This document shows, in pieces, positions 8,294 to 16,768 of a stretch of 64,000 bases of DNA. Where the stretch lies: NCBI RefSeq assembly GCF_025994435.1, contig NZ_BAQK01000067.1, forward strand, positions 62,001 to 126,000. Reading direction: 5' to 3'. The DNA is from Gluconacetobacter johannae (GTDB lineage Bacteria > Pseudomonadota > Alphaproteobacteria > Acetobacterales > Acetobacteraceae). The first letter of the stretch is position 1. The number at the start of each line of letters is the position of its first letter. The notes beneath the pieces were generated by a model. That model was not told where the DNA came from. It saw nothing but the letters and a program-made list of their open reading frames with translations, and did not search any database. The translations under genes were made by a program, and so were the position numbers.

Positions 8294-8861
8294 CGGCGAC
8301 AGCCTCCGTCGCACCTGCGTCGCGGCGACCCAGGATGTCCGAAACCTTCTTGCCACGGCGGTTGGCCACCGAACGCGGGCTGGCGCAACGCTCCAGCGCG
8401 GCGAACGTCGCCTTGACCATGTTGTGCGGGTTCCGGGTCCCCAGGGACTTCGCGACAACGTCGTTGATGCCCAGGCTCTCGAACACGGCGCGCATCGGAC
8501 CACCGGCGATGATGCCCGTGCCGGCGTCGGCCGAGCGCAGCACCACCTTGCCGGCGCCGAAATGACCCGCCACGTCGTGATGGAGGGTACGGCCCTCCTT
8601 CATCGGGACGCGGATCATCGCGCGCTTGGCGCGGTCGGTCGCCTTGCGGATCGCCTCGGGGACCTCACGGGCCTTGCCGGCGCCGAAGCCGACACGACCC
8701 TTCTGGTCCCCCACCACGACCAGCGCGGCAAAGGCGAAGCGACGGCCGCCCTTTACGACCTTCGCAACACGATTGATCGTGACCAGCTTGTCGACGAGAT
8801 CGTCGCCATCGCGCTCACGATCGCGGCCGCCCCGGCCGCCTTCCCTCGGTTCACGTGCCAT
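8286..8861 (-). CDS. rpsE: 30S ribosomal protein S5
   Basis: S5 acts in decoding fidelity and mRNA unwinding at the entry channel. The 191-residue product has a 20-residue Arg/Gly/Asp-rich N-terminal extension (REPREGGRGGRDRERDGDD) before the conserved VDKLVTINRVAKVVKGGRRF. Further core motifs are GDQKGRVGFGAGKAREV and MVKATFAALE. The extension is common in alphaproteobacteria. It sits between rplR and rpmD. Confidence 0.99.
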   Translation of the reverse strand: MAREPREGGRGGRDRERDGDDLVDKLVTINRVAKVVKGGRRFAFAALVVVGDQKGRVGFGAGKAREVPEAIRKATDRAKRAMIRVPMKEGRTLHHDVAGHFGAGKVVLRSADAGTGIIAGGPMRAVFESLGINDVVAKSLGTRNPHNMVKATFAALERCASPRSVANRRGKKVSDILGRRDAGATEAVADV

Positions 8862-8876
8862 TGCGTGACCCCTTCC

Positions 8877-9239
8877 TCAGAAGGCGAGACCGCCCTCGCG
8901 GGCAGCCTCCGCCAGGGCCTTGATACGCCCATGATACAGATACGAACCGCGGTCGAAGACGACCAGCGATACACCCGCCGCCACCGCACGTTCGGCGACC
9001 AGCTTGCCGACAGCGGCAGCCGCGTCCGAGTCCGCGCCGTTCTTCAGCTGCTCGCGCAGCGTCTTGTCGAGGCTCGAAGCGGCGGCAAGGGTACGCCCGG
9101 CGACATCGTCGATCACCTGGGCATAGATGTTCTTGCCTGACCGGAACACCGACAGGCGCGGACGCCCGCCGCCCTTGCGGCGAAGCTGGAAACGCAGACG
9201 CTGGCGCCGACGCTCCCGCAGATCCTGCTGCGTGCTCAT
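8877..9239 (-). CDS. rplR: 50S ribosomal protein L18
   Basis: L18 binds 5S rRNA with L5 and L25. The 120-residue product contains RRKGGGRPRLSVFRSGKNIY, AQVIDD and the C-terminal FDRGSYLYHGRIKALAEAAR. Its ATG shares one base with the rplF stop (TAATG at 9237-9241), which suggests translational coupling. Confidence 0.99.
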   Translation of the reverse strand: MSTQQDLRERRRQRLRFQLRRKGGGRPRLSVFRSGKNIYAQVIDDVAGRTLAAASSLDKTLREQLKNGADSDAAAAVGKLVAERAVAAGVSLVVFDRGSYLYHGRIKALAEAAREGGLAF

Positions 9240-9772
9240 TACTTCTTCTTGCCTTCCTTGCGACGGATGGTCTCCGTGTCGTAACGGACACCCTTGCCCT
9301 TGTAGGGCTCGGGCTTGCGGAAGCTGCGGATGTCCAGGGCAACCTGGCCGACCCGCTGCTTGTCCACGCCCTCGACCACGATGGCGGTCGGGCGCGGCGT
9401 CGTGATCTTGATGCCCTGCGGGATCGCATAGACGATGTCATGCGAATAGCCGAGGTTCATGACCAGGTTGCTGCCCTGGACCGCCGCGCGGTAACCGGTG
9501 CCGGTCACCTCGAGGGTCTTCGAGAAGCCCACGGACACGCCCTGGACCATGCTGGCCACCAGCGCCCGCGTCGTGCCCCACATCATCCGCGCCTGGGCGG
9601 CGGTGCCGACCGGACGGACCGAAACCTTGCTGTCGGCGATTTCGGCTTCGATGTGGCTGGACAGCGGCAGCTTCAGCTCGCCCAGCTTGCCCTTGGCCAC
9701 GAAGACGCCATCGACGATGGAGACCTGCACGCCCGACGGAATCTCGACGGGATATTTGCCTACACGTGACAT
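9239..9772 (-). CDS. rplF: 50S ribosomal protein L6
   Basis: L6 lies near the factor-binding site of the large subunit. The 177-residue product starts MSRVGKYPVEIPSGVQVSI, and the C-terminal signature KPEPYKGKGVRYDTETIRRK is intact. The frame extends upstream to 9976 but that part overlaps rpsH; ATG at 9772 is the family start and has a GGAGG-like site before it. Confidence 0.99.
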   Translation of the reverse strand: MSRVGKYPVEIPSGVQVSIVDGVFVAKGKLGELKLPLSSHIEAEIADSKVSVRPVGTAAQARMMWGTTRALVASMVQGVSVGFSKTLEVTGTGYRAAVQGSNLVMNLGYSHDIVYAIPQGIKITTPRPTAIVVEGVDKQRVGQVALDIRSFRKPEPYKGKGVRYDTETIRRKEGKKK

Positions 9773-9782
9773 GTATCCCTCC

Positions 9783-10181
9783 TCAGAATACGCGGCAGAG
9801 GACCTCGCCGCCAACATTGGCAGCGCGGGCTTCCGCATCCGAGAGAACGCCGCGCGGCGTCGAGAGGATCGACACACCGAGGCCGGCATAGACCCGGGGC
9901 AGTTCCTTGATCTTCGAGTACACCCGACGACCCGGCTTCGACACCCGGTGGATCTCCTTGATGACGGGCTCGCCATCGAGGTACTTCAGCTCGATCCGCA
10001 GCTGGGCCACGCCCTTGCGCAGGTCTTCCTGCGCGAAGCCGCGAATATATCCCTCGCGCCGCAGGGCTTCGAGCACATTGGCGCGCAGCTTTGACGCCGG
10101 CGCCACGCAGGCCGCATGACGCGCGCGCTGCGCGTTGCGGATCCGGGTGAGCATATCACCCAAAGGATCAGAAAGTGACAT
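9783..10181 (-). CDS. rpsH: 30S ribosomal protein S8
   Basis: S8 binds helix 21 of 16S rRNA early in assembly; in E. coli it also represses the spc operon. The 132-residue product starts MSLSDPLGDMLTRIRNAQRA and ends with GLGVSILSTPRGVLSDAEAR followed by GGEVLCRVF, the family signature. Whether it autoregulates this operon cannot be seen from the sequence. Confidence 0.99.
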   Translation of the reverse strand: MSLSDPLGDMLTRIRNAQRARHAACVAPASKLRANVLEALRREGYIRGFAQEDLRKGVAQLRIELKYLDGEPVIKEIHRVSKPGRRVYSKIKELPRVYAGLGVSILSTPRGVLSDAEARAANVGGEVLCRVF

Positions 10182-10193
10182 CGTTCCCTGCCC

Positions 10194-10499
10194 TTACCAG
10201 CTCGACTTGACCATGCCCGGGATCTGACCGCTGGAGGCCAGGTCGCGCAGAGCCACGCGGCAGAGTTCGAACTTCCTGTAGTTGGCGCGGGCGCGCCCGG
10301 TCAGCTTGCACCGCAGGCGCACGCGCACGCGCGAACCGTTGCGGGGAAGCTCTGCGAGTTTCAGGGATGCCTCGAACCGATCCTCGACCGGAAGCGTCCG
10401 GTCCATGATGATGTTCTTGAGCGCAATCCGCTTAGCCTTGTCCCGTCCTGCCATGCGCGCACGCTTGGCATTCCGGTTAACGGCGGAGATCTTGGCCAT
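10194..10499 (-). CDS. rpsN: 30S ribosomal protein S14, long zinc-free form
   Basis: The 101-residue product MAKISAVNRNAKRARMAG is the long S14 type. It lacks the paired CxxC zinc motifs of the short form and has RCKLTGRARANYRKFELCRV followed by ALRDLASSGQIPGMVKSSW at the C-terminus. ATG at 10499 is chosen over the longer frame because of this family N-terminus. A gap of 104 bases separates it from rplE. Confidence 0.98.
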   Translation of the reverse strand: MAKISAVNRNAKRARMAGRDKAKRIALKNIIMDRTLPVEDRFEASLKLAELPRNGSRVRVRLRCKLTGRARANYRKFELCRVALRDLASSGQIPGMVKSSW

Positions 10500-10603
10500 G
10501 CCTTGTTCTACCCTCCGGAACCTGTCGGGCCATCCCGACGGTTTTCCAAACAACGTGTCTAATAGGTCTTCTGACCTGTTGGCGGAAGCCCCAAACGCCG
10601 CAA

Positions 10604-11173
10604 TTAAGCGGCGAAGGGCAGATCAAACGCCTTCAGAAGAGCCTTCGCTTCCGCATCGGTCTTCGCGCTGGTCACGAAGATGATGTCCATCCCACGGATA
10701 TCGTCGACCTTGTCGTACTCGATTTCCGGGAAGATGATCTGTTCCTTCAGACCCATGGCGAAGTTGCCACGGCCGTCGAAACCCTTGTTCGCCGGCAGGC
10801 CGCGGAAATCGCGGACGCGCGGCAGCGCAATGGTCACAAGACGGTCCAGGAACTCGTACATCCGCGTACGGCGCAGGGTGACCTTACAGCCGATCGGCAG
10901 GCCTTCGCGAATCTTGAAGCCGGCGATGGCCTTCTTCGCGACGGTCTTCACCGGCTTCTGGCCGGCGATCAGCGTCATTTCGGCGACGGCGGTGTCCAGC
11001 TTCTTCTGGTCGCCCGCGGCCTCACCCACGCCCATGTTGATGACGATCTTCTCGAGATGCGGAACCTGCATCACGTTCTTGTAGCCGAACTCCTCGCGCA
11101 GCTTCGCGCGCAACTCGTCCTGATACAGCTTCTGCAGACGCGCCACCTGGCGGGTCTCTTGCACTTCAGACAT
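10604..11173 (-). CDS. rplE: 50S ribosomal protein L5
   Basis: L5 binds 5S rRNA and contacts P-site tRNA. The 189-residue product contains LREEFGYKNVMQVPHLEKIV, INMGVGEAAGD, GQKPVKTVAKKAIAGFKIRE and the C-terminal GMDIIFVTSAKTDAEAKALL. ATG at 11173 (MSEVQETRQVARLQKLYQ) lies ten bases after the rplX stop; longer frame reading overlaps rplX. Confidence 0.98.
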   Translation of the reverse strand: MSEVQETRQVARLQKLYQDELRAKLREEFGYKNVMQVPHLEKIVINMGVGEAAGDQKKLDTAVAEMTLIAGQKPVKTVAKKAIAGFKIREGLPIGCKVTLRRTRMYEFLDRLVTIALPRVRDFRGLPANKGFDGRGNFAMGLKEQIIFPEIEYDKVDDIRGMDIIFVTSAKTDAEAKALLKAFDLPFAA

Positions 11174-11183
11174 CCCCGCCTCC

Positions 11184-11504
11184 TCAGCCTTCGATGACTT
11201 CGCCGGTCGCCTTGGCGACACGGACCTTGCGGCCGTCTTCCAGAACCCGGAAGCCGACGCGCGTCGGCTTGCCGCTCTTGGGATCGACCAGCTTCAGGTT
11301 CGACAGGTGAACCGGCATCTCCTTCTCGATGATGCCGCCCTGCTCGCCCGCGCGGTTCGGGCGCGTGTGGCGCTTCGCCACCGCCACGCCACGAACAACC
11401 GCCTTGCCGTCATCGGGGCGGACCGACAGGACCTCGCCCTGGGTCCCCTTCGAGGACCCGGTGATCACGACGACCTGGTCGCCTTTCTTGATACGCGCGG
11501 CCAT
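11184..11504 (-). CDS. rplX: 50S ribosomal protein L24
   Basis: L24 is one of the two assembly initiators of the large subunit. The 106-residue product MAARIKKGDQVVVITGSSKG has the KOW motif at its N-terminus and HLSNLKLVDPKSGKPTRVGF in the middle. The ATG at 11504 shares one base with the rplN stop (TGATG). A GTG three bases earlier is possible but less likely. Confidence 0.98.
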   Translation of the reverse strand: MAARIKKGDQVVVITGSSKGTQGEVLSVRPDDGKAVVRGVAVAKRHTRPNRAGEQGGIIEKEMPVHLSNLKLVDPKSGKPTRVGFRVLEDGRKVRVAKATGEVIEG

Positions 11505-11872
11505 CACAGCACCTCCGGTGCCAGCGAAATGATCTTCATGAACTTGCGCGCACGCAGTTCACGCACAACCGGCCCGAAGATGCGGGTGCCGATCGGCTCC
11601 TGCTGCTTGTTGATCAGGACGGCCGCGTTACGGTCGAAGCGGATGGCGCTGCCATCGGCGCGACGCACCGGGTAGGACGTGCGAACGATCACCGCCTGGT
11701 GAACGTCGCCCTTCTTGACCTTGCCGCGGGGGATCGCTTCCTTGACGGACACGACGATCACGTCGCCGACCGAGGCGGTCTTCCGCTTGGAACCGCCCAG
11801 CACCTTGATGCACTGCACCTGACGCGCGCCCGAATTATCGGCGACGTCCAGGTTGGTCTCGGGATGGATCAT
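11504..11872 (-). CDS. rplN: 50S ribosomal protein L14
   Basis: L14 forms part of intersubunit bridges. The 122-residue product begins MIHPETNLDVADNSGARQVQ followed by CIKVLGGSKRKTASVGDVIV, and ends with RELRARKFMKIISLAPEVL, all family-typical. It is the first gene of the classical spc group, but it follows rpsQ by only 14 bases with no visible terminator or promoter, so the S10 and spc groups look fused. Confidence 0.99.
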   Translation of the reverse strand: MIHPETNLDVADNSGARQVQCIKVLGGSKRKTASVGDVIVVSVKEAIPRGKVKKGDVHQAVIVRTSYPVRRADGSAIRFDRNAAVLINKQQEPIGTRIFGPVVRELRARKFMKIISLAPEVL

Positions 11873-11886
11873 AGCCTATGCCCTTC

Positions 11887-12165
11887 TTACGCCTGCGCGC
11901 CGGACGCGGTGTCGGCGGCGCCCAGCTGGGCACCGTTCCGGACAACCACGGTCCAGGTCTTGCGCTTGGAGATCGGCTTGCATTCTTCAATGCGTACCAT
12001 GTCCCCAATCTTGCACTCGTTCAGCTCATCATGCGCCGCGTACTTCTTGGAGCGACGAATGAACTTCTTATACAGCGGATGAATGACCCGACGATCGACA
12101 AGGACGGTGACCGTCTTGTCCATCTTGTCGCTGGTCACCCGTCCGGTCAGGACGCGCCTCGGCAT
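11887..12165 (-). CDS. rpsQ: 30S ribosomal protein S17
   Basis: The 92-residue product MPRRVLTGRVTSDKMDKTVT is S17, an OB-fold protein that binds 16S rRNA early. KKYAAHDELNECKIGDMVRI and SKRKTWTVV are conserved. The usual protein ends soon after this; here a short Ala/Gly/Asp tail (GAADTASGAQA) follows. ATG at 12165 has a GGGAG site upstream. Confidence 0.98.
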   Translation of the reverse strand: MPRRVLTGRVTSDKMDKTVTVLVDRRVIHPLYKKFIRRSKKYAAHDELNECKIGDMVRIEECKPISKRKTWTVVVRNGAQLGAADTASGAQA

Positions 12166-12178
12166 CGCCCGTCTCCCT

Positions 12179-12418
12179 TCAGGACTTCGCGGCCGACGCA
12201 TTGGCGCCGGCAGCATTCTTCTTCAGCGCCTCGGACGCGATCGTCTTCACGCGGGCAATCTCACGACGCACCGTGCGAACACGAGCCTGCCCCTCATTCT
12301 GGCCAGTCGCGCGCTGGAACCGCAGGTTGAACTGCTCGCGCTTCAGGTCGATGAGAAGCGTCTCCAGTTCCTCGGCGGTCTTGGCACGCAGATCGGCCGG
12401 CTTGGTTGCCTTTGCCAT
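12179..12418 (-). CDS. rpmC: 50S ribosomal protein L29
   Basis: L29 lies at the exit tunnel near the trigger factor site. The 79-residue product contains LRAKTAEELETLLIDLKREQ and FNLRFQRATGQNEGQARVRT plus VRREIARVKTI. A C-terminal Ala/Ser-rich tail (KKNAAGANASAAKS) makes it longer than the roughly 63-residue E. coli protein. It starts one base after the rplP stop. Confidence 0.98.
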   Translation of the reverse strand: MAKATKPADLRAKTAEELETLLIDLKREQFNLRFQRATGQNEGQARVRTVRREIARVKTIASEALKKNAAGANASAAKS

Positions 12419-12419
12419 C

Positions 12420-12836
12420 TCACGCCTCTCCGATACGGGTCACGAATTTGGTCTTGATCGGCAGCTTCGCAGCACCAAGGGCCAGCGCTTCACGCGCCAG
12501 CTCCGGCGGAACACCTTCGATCTCGAACAGGATACGACCCGGTTTCACACGGGCCACCCAGTATTCCGGCGACCCCTTGCCGGAGCCCATACGCACTTCC
12601 GCGGGCTTTGTCGAGACGGGAAGATCGGGAAAGATCCGAATCCACACGCGACCGGCACGCTTCATCGCGCGGGTGATGGCCCGGCGGGAAGCTTCGATCT
12701 GCCGGGCGGTCACCCGCTCCGGCTCCAGGGCCTTCAGGCCGAACGCACCGAAATTCAGCGTCGTCCCGCCTTTCGCCAGCCCATGAATGCGGCCCTTGTG
12801 GGCCTTGCGGTACTTGGTCCGCTTTGGGGAAAGCAT
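12420..12836 (-). CDS. rplP: 50S ribosomal protein L16
   Basis: L16 helps position tRNA at the A site. The 138-residue product opens MLSPKRTKYRKAHKGRIHGL and carries ARQIEASRRAITRAMKRAGR, VWIRIFPDLPVSTKPAEVRM and GSGKGSPEYWVARVKPGRIL, which are the diagnostic blocks. It follows rpsC after 55 bases. Confidence 0.99.
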   Translation of the reverse strand: MLSPKRTKYRKAHKGRIHGLAKGGTTLNFGAFGLKALEPERVTARQIEASRRAITRAMKRAGRVWIRIFPDLPVSTKPAEVRMGSGKGSPEYWVARVKPGRILFEIEGVPPELAREALALGAAKLPIKTKFVTRIGEA

Positions 12837-12891
12837 TGTTCTAAATCCTCACGCGCCGCCTGGCGCCCTTCTCGGTCCTAAGTCCCGCAGC

Positions 12892-13569
12892 TTAGCGCTG
12901 CGGGGCCTGCTCGGCGGCGCGACGATCCTGCGCCATCGGATCCTGGGCAAGGATCTCGCCCTTGAAGATCCACACCTTCACACCGCAGGTGCCATAGGTG
13001 GTCTTCGCCGTGGCCACGCCGTAATCGATGTCCGCGCGCAGCGTGTGCAGCGGAACCCGACCCTCGCGGTACCATTCGACGCGCGCGATCTCGGCGCCGC
13101 CCAGACGGCCGCCGCAATTGATCCGGATGCCCTGGGCGCCCAGACGCATGGCGGACTGCACGGCGCGCTTCATCGCACGGCGGAACGCCACGCGGCGCTC
13201 CAGCTGCTGGGCGATGTTCTCGGCGACCAGCGTCGCGTCGATTTCCGGCTTGCGAATCTCGACGATGTTCAGCGCGACATCGGTCTTGGCCATGCGGGCC
13301 AGGTCCTTGCGTAGCACGTCGATGTCCTGGCCCTTCTTGCCGATCACGACGCCCGGACGGGCGGCGTAGATCGTCACGCGGGGCTTCTTGGCCGGACGCT
13401 CGATGACCACGCGGGACACGCCCGCGCCGGACAGCTTGCGACGCAGGTGCGAACGCAGCTTCAGGTCGTCATGCAGCAGGCGCGAATAATCGGCGCCCGC
13501 GTACCAACGGCTGTCCCAGGTGCGGTTGATGCCGAGCCGCAGCCCGATCGGATTGACTTTGTGCCCCAT
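12892..13569 (-). CDS. rpsC: 30S ribosomal protein S3
   Basis: S3 lines the mRNA entry tunnel. The 225-residue product begins MGHKVNPIGLRLGINRTWDS. The KH domain GVVIGKKGQDIDVLRKDLAR and the C-terminal GRLGGAEIARVEWYREGRVP are present. The start lies two bases after the rplV stop. Confidence 0.99.
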   Translation of the reverse strand: MGHKVNPIGLRLGINRTWDSRWYAGADYSRLLHDDLKLRSHLRRKLSGAGVSRVVIERPAKKPRVTIYAARPGVVIGKKGQDIDVLRKDLARMAKTDVALNIVEIRKPEIDATLVAENIAQQLERRVAFRRAMKRAVQSAMRLGAQGIRINCGGRLGGAEIARVEWYREGRVPLHTLRADIDYGVATAKTTYGTCGVKVWIFKGEILAQDPMAQDRRAAEQAPQR

Positions 13570-13571
13570 GG

Positions 13572-13976
13572 TCAGGCCGCCTTCTGCTCGGTTGTCTCAG
13601 CCTCTGCCGCGCGCTCGGCCACGACGATCTTCAGATGACTGAAGAACTTCTCGATGCGCGCCGAACGGCCACGGCCACGCGCATGGAAACGGCGCATGAC
13701 GATCGACTTGCCGACCTCGGCCCGGACCACCACCAGCTGGTCGACGTCCAGCTGATGGTTGTTCTCGGCATTGGCGATCGCGCTTTCCAGCGTCTTCTTG
13801 ACGTCGTGGGCAATCCGACGCTTCGAGAACGTCAGGATCGCCACGGCCTGCGACGCGGGCTTGTTGCGGATCAGGCCGGCGACCAGGTTCAGCTTGCGCG
13901 GGCTGACGCGGATGTTGCGCGTCAGGGCCTGCGCCTCGGTCTCCGCCAGCGTGCGGGGATGCTTAGGCTTGCTCAT
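13572..13976 (-). CDS. rplV: 50S ribosomal protein L22
   Basis: L22 lines the exit tunnel; its beta-hairpin tip is the site of macrolide resistance changes in other species. The 134-residue product contains ALTRNIRVSPRKLNLVAGLI, the loop VVRAEVGKSIVMRRFHARGR and GRSARIEKFFSHLKIVV. A Glu/Ala-rich tail of 16 residues follows. It starts one base after rpsS. Confidence 0.99.
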   Translation of the reverse strand: MSKPKHPRTLAETEAQALTRNIRVSPRKLNLVAGLIRNKPASQAVAILTFSKRRIAHDVKKTLESAIANAENNHQLDVDQLVVVRAEVGKSIVMRRFHARGRGRSARIEKFFSHLKIVVAERAAEAETTEQKAA

Positions 13977-13977
13977 G

Positions 13978-14256
13978 TCAGCCCCGCTTCGCTTTCTTGT
14001 CCGAGGAGTGACCCGTAAAGGTACGAGTCGGCGAGAATTCGCCGAACTTGTGCCCGACCATGTTCTCCGACACCTGAACGGGCAGGAACTTGCGCCCGTT
14101 ATAGACGCCGAACGTCAGACCGACGAACTGCGGCAGGATTGTCGAGCGACGCGACCAGATCTTGATCACTTCGTTACGGCCCGACGCGCGCGACGCATCG
14201 GCCTTGTTCAGTAGATACCCGTCCACGAACGGGCCCTTCCAGACGGAACGTGCCAT
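13978..14256 (-). CDS. rpsS: 30S ribosomal protein S19
   Basis: The 92-residue product MARSVWKGPFVDGYLLNKAD is S19, a small-subunit head protein that pairs with S13. The core IKIWSRRSTILPQFVGLTFG and VYNGRKFLPVQVSENMVGHK followed by LGEF-like KFGEFSPTRTFTGHS is complete. It sits 12 bases after rplB. Confidence 0.99.
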   Translation of the reverse strand: MARSVWKGPFVDGYLLNKADASRASGRNEVIKIWSRRSTILPQFVGLTFGVYNGRKFLPVQVSENMVGHKFGEFSPTRTFTGHSSDKKAKRG

Positions 14257-14268
14257 CTTCTTTGCCCC

Positions 14269-15099
14269 TTACTTGCCGGTCTTCCGGCGACGGATAATCA
14301 GACTGTCCGTACGCTTGTTGACCCTGGTCTTGTAACCCTTCGTCGGCTTGCCCCACGGCGTGACCGGATGACGGCCGCCCGAGGTGCGGCCTTCACCACC
14401 ACCATGCGGATGGTCGACCGGGTTCATCACGACGCCACGATTGTGCGGACGACGACCCAGCCAGCGGTTGCGGCCCGCCTTGCCGAGATGCTGGTTCATG
14501 TTGTCCGGATTGGACACCGCACCGACGGTTGCCATGCATTCGCCGCGAACGACGCGCAGCTCACCGGACTGCAGCTTGATCTGGGCATAGCCGGCATCCT
14601 TGCCGACCAGCTGGGCATAGGTGCCCGCCGACCGCGCCATCTTGCCGCCGGCGCCCTGCTTCAGTTCGATGTTGTGCACGATCGTGCCGACCGGAATGGC
14701 CGACAGCGGCATCGCGTTGCCCGGCTTGATGTCGACGCGCGCGCCGGACACCACCTGGTCGCCCACCTTCAGGCGTTGCGGCGCCAGGATGTACGCCAGC
14801 TCGCCGTCCTCGTACTTCACCAGCGCGATGAAGGCGGTGCGGTTCGGGTCATATTCCAGACGCTCGACCGTGCCGGCCACATCGAACTTCCGCCGCTTGA
14901 AATCGACGAAACGATAGGACTGCTTGTGGCCGCCACCGATGAAGCGCGACGTCGTGCGCCCATGGTTGTTGCGTCCGCCGGACTTGTTCTTGCCTTCGGT
15001 CAGGCCCTTGACGGGCTTACCCTTCCAGAGCTCCTTGCGGTCGATCAGGACCGTCCCGCGCAGGCTGGGGGTGACCGGGTTAAAGTGCTTGAGTGCCAT
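14269..15099 (-). CDS. rplB: 50S ribosomal protein L2
   Basis: L2 is required for subunit association and peptidyl transfer. The 276-residue product has the segment GGGHKQSYRFVDFKRRKFDV, the PGNAMPLSAIPVGTIVHNIE region and the catalytically important NPVDHPHGGGEGRTSGGRHP near residues 222-241. It follows rplW by 16 bases. Confidence 0.99.
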   Translation of the reverse strand: MALKHFNPVTPSLRGTVLIDRKELWKGKPVKGLTEGKNKSGGRNNHGRTTSRFIGGGHKQSYRFVDFKRRKFDVAGTVERLEYDPNRTAFIALVKYEDGELAYILAPQRLKVGDQVVSGARVDIKPGNAMPLSAIPVGTIVHNIELKQGAGGKMARSAGTYAQLVGKDAGYAQIKLQSGELRVVRGECMATVGAVSNPDNMNQHLGKAGRNRWLGRRPHNRGVVMNPVDHPHGGGEGRTSGGRHPVTPWGKPTKGYKTRVNKRTDSLIIRRRKTGK

Positions 15100-15115
15100 G
15101 TCTTGCTACCCCGCG

Positions 15116-15451
15116 TCAGACCAGCTTCGCGGTCAGGTCGATGGACTGACCCTCGGCAAGCTGCACAAACGCCTTTTTCACATCCGAACGCTGGCCGGGA
15201 CGGCCCTTGAAGCGCTTCGTCTTGCCCTTCTGGACAAGGGTGTTCACGCCCAGGACCTTCACGCCGAACAGCGTCTCCACCGCGACCTTGATCTCCGGCT
15301 TCGTGGCGTCGATCGCGACCTTGAAGGCCACCTGATTCTTCTCGGAAAGCGCGGTCGCCTTCTCGGTAATCAGCGGCGCGCGGACGATGTCGTACATCGC
15401 CTCGCGCGACATGCGCTCCGCCTTCTTGCGGATTGCGAGCACGTTGGTCAT
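15116..15451 (-). CDS. rplW: 50S ribosomal protein L23
   Basis: L23 is the docking site for trigger factor and SRP at the exit tunnel. The 111-residue product starts MTNVLAIRKKAERMSREAMY; the core YDIVRAPLITEKATALSEKN and VKVLGVNTLVQKGKTKRFKG is typical. ATG at 15451 overlaps the rplD stop (ATGA, 15448-15451), which argues for coupling. About 15 N-terminal residues precede the usual core. Confidence 0.98.
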   Translation of the reverse strand: MTNVLAIRKKAERMSREAMYDIVRAPLITEKATALSEKNQVAFKVAIDATKPEIKVAVETLFGVKVLGVNTLVQKGKTKRFKGRPGQRSDVKKAFVQLAEGQSIDLTAKLV

Positions 15452-16062
15452 GCCAGGCGCTCCTTCAGGCCTTCGACGCCGGCGCGGGTGATCGCCAGCA
15501 CATCGTGGTTGAGGATGTCGTAGACGTTCGCGCCGATGGTCGGCAGCGCGTCGATCTTCGGCAGGTTGCGGGCGGCGCGGCCGAAATTCTCCTCGACCGT
15601 GGCATCCACGATCAGGGCCGACTTCCAACCCAGGGCCTTCACCTTCGCGGCCAGCTCGGACGTCTTGCCCGACACGGTCGCGGCTTCCAGCACCACCAGC
15701 TTGCCTTCCGCGGCCTTCTGCGACAGCGCGGAAATCAGGCCCAGGCGACGCACCTTCTTCGGCAGGTCATAGCCATGGTCGCGGACGACCGGGCCATGAA
15801 CGGCGCCACCGGTGCGGTACTGCGGCGCACGCAGCGAACCCTGGCGGGCGCTGCCGGTGCCTTTCTGGCGGTACGGCTTCTTGGTCGTGCCGGAGACTTC
15901 GCCCATCCCCTTGACCTTGTGCGTGCCGGCGCGGCGCTTGGCCAGCTGCCAGTGCACCACGCGCGCCATGATATCGGCCCGCGGCGTCGCCCCGAAAATC
16001 TCGTCCGGAAGGACGGCCGTGCCGGCGCTTCCGTTGTCGAGGGTTTTGATCTCGTAATCCAT
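15448..16062 (-). CDS. rplD: 50S ribosomal protein L4
   Basis: L4 reaches into the exit tunnel and, in E. coli, represses the S10 operon. The 204-residue product contains RAGTHKVKGMGEVSGTTKKP and RQKGTGSARQGSLRAPQYRT, the tunnel extension, and VVRDHGYDLPKKVRRLGLIS. It follows rplC by 12 bases. Confidence 0.99.
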   Translation of the reverse strand: MDYEIKTLDNGSAGTAVLPDEIFGATPRADIMARVVHWQLAKRRAGTHKVKGMGEVSGTTKKPYRQKGTGSARQGSLRAPQYRTGGAVHGPVVRDHGYDLPKKVRRLGLISALSQKAAEGKLVVLEAATVSGKTSELAAKVKALGWKSALIVDATVEENFGRAARNLPKIDALPTIGANVYDILNHDVLAITRAGVEGLKERLA

Positions 16063-16074
16063 TGCCCTCTATCC

Positions 16075-16758
16075 TCAGCCCGCAGCCGCAACCAGGGCCG
16101 CCGGATACGGCGCCTCGGCATGACGGGCCTTCTTGATCGCATCACGAACCAGAACCAGCTCGTTCTTTCCGCCGGGCACCGAGCCACGGACCATGAGCAG
16201 ATTCTTCTCGGCATCCACCGCCGCCACCTCAAGGTTGAGGGTGGTCACGCGCTCGGACCCGAGATGGCCGGCCATTTTCTTGTTCTTGAAGGTCTTGCCC
16301 GGGTCCTGGCGGTTACCGGTCGAACCATGCGAACGATGGCTGACGGACACGCCGTGGGTAGCCTCGAGACCCGCGAAGTTCCAGCGCTTCATGGCGCCGG
16401 CGAAGCCCTTGCCCTTGCTGGTGGAGGTCACGTCGACCTTCTGCCCCACCACGAAATGGGCTGCCGACAGCGTGGCGCCCGATTCCAGCACGGCATCTTC
16501 CGCAACGCGGAACTCGGCCAGCTTCTTCTTGGGTTCAACCTTCACACGGGCAAAATGGCCGCGGTTCGGCTTGGAGACGTTCTTCACCTTGGCATCGCCG
16601 AAACCCAGCTGCACGGCGGTATAGCCGTCGCGGTCCTGGGTACGGACGTCCACCACCTGCAAATTATCCACATGCAGGACGGTGACGGGCACATGGGTGC
16701 CGTCTTCCTTAAACAGCCGGGTCATGCCCAGCTTCTTTGCGATCAATCCGGTGCGCAT
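16075..16758 (-). CDS. rplC: 50S ribosomal protein L3
   Basis: L3 is an assembly initiator close to the peptidyl transferase centre. The 227-residue product starts MRTGLIAKKLGMTRLFKEDG and has KGKGFAGAMKRWNFAGLEAT plus VSHRSHGSTGNRQDPGKTFK, the loop that reaches the active site. ATG at 16758 is chosen because upstream codons overlap the ribosome binding region and the end of rpsJ. Confidence 0.99.
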   Translation of the reverse strand: MRTGLIAKKLGMTRLFKEDGTHVPVTVLHVDNLQVVDVRTQDRDGYTAVQLGFGDAKVKNVSKPNRGHFARVKVEPKKKLAEFRVAEDAVLESGATLSAAHFVVGQKVDVTSTSKGKGFAGAMKRWNFAGLEATHGVSVSHRSHGSTGNRQDPGKTFKNKKMAGHLGSERVTTLNLEVAAVDAEKNLLMVRGSVPGGKNELVLVRDAIKKARHAEAPYPAALVAAAG

Positions 16759-16768
16759 CGTCTGGACC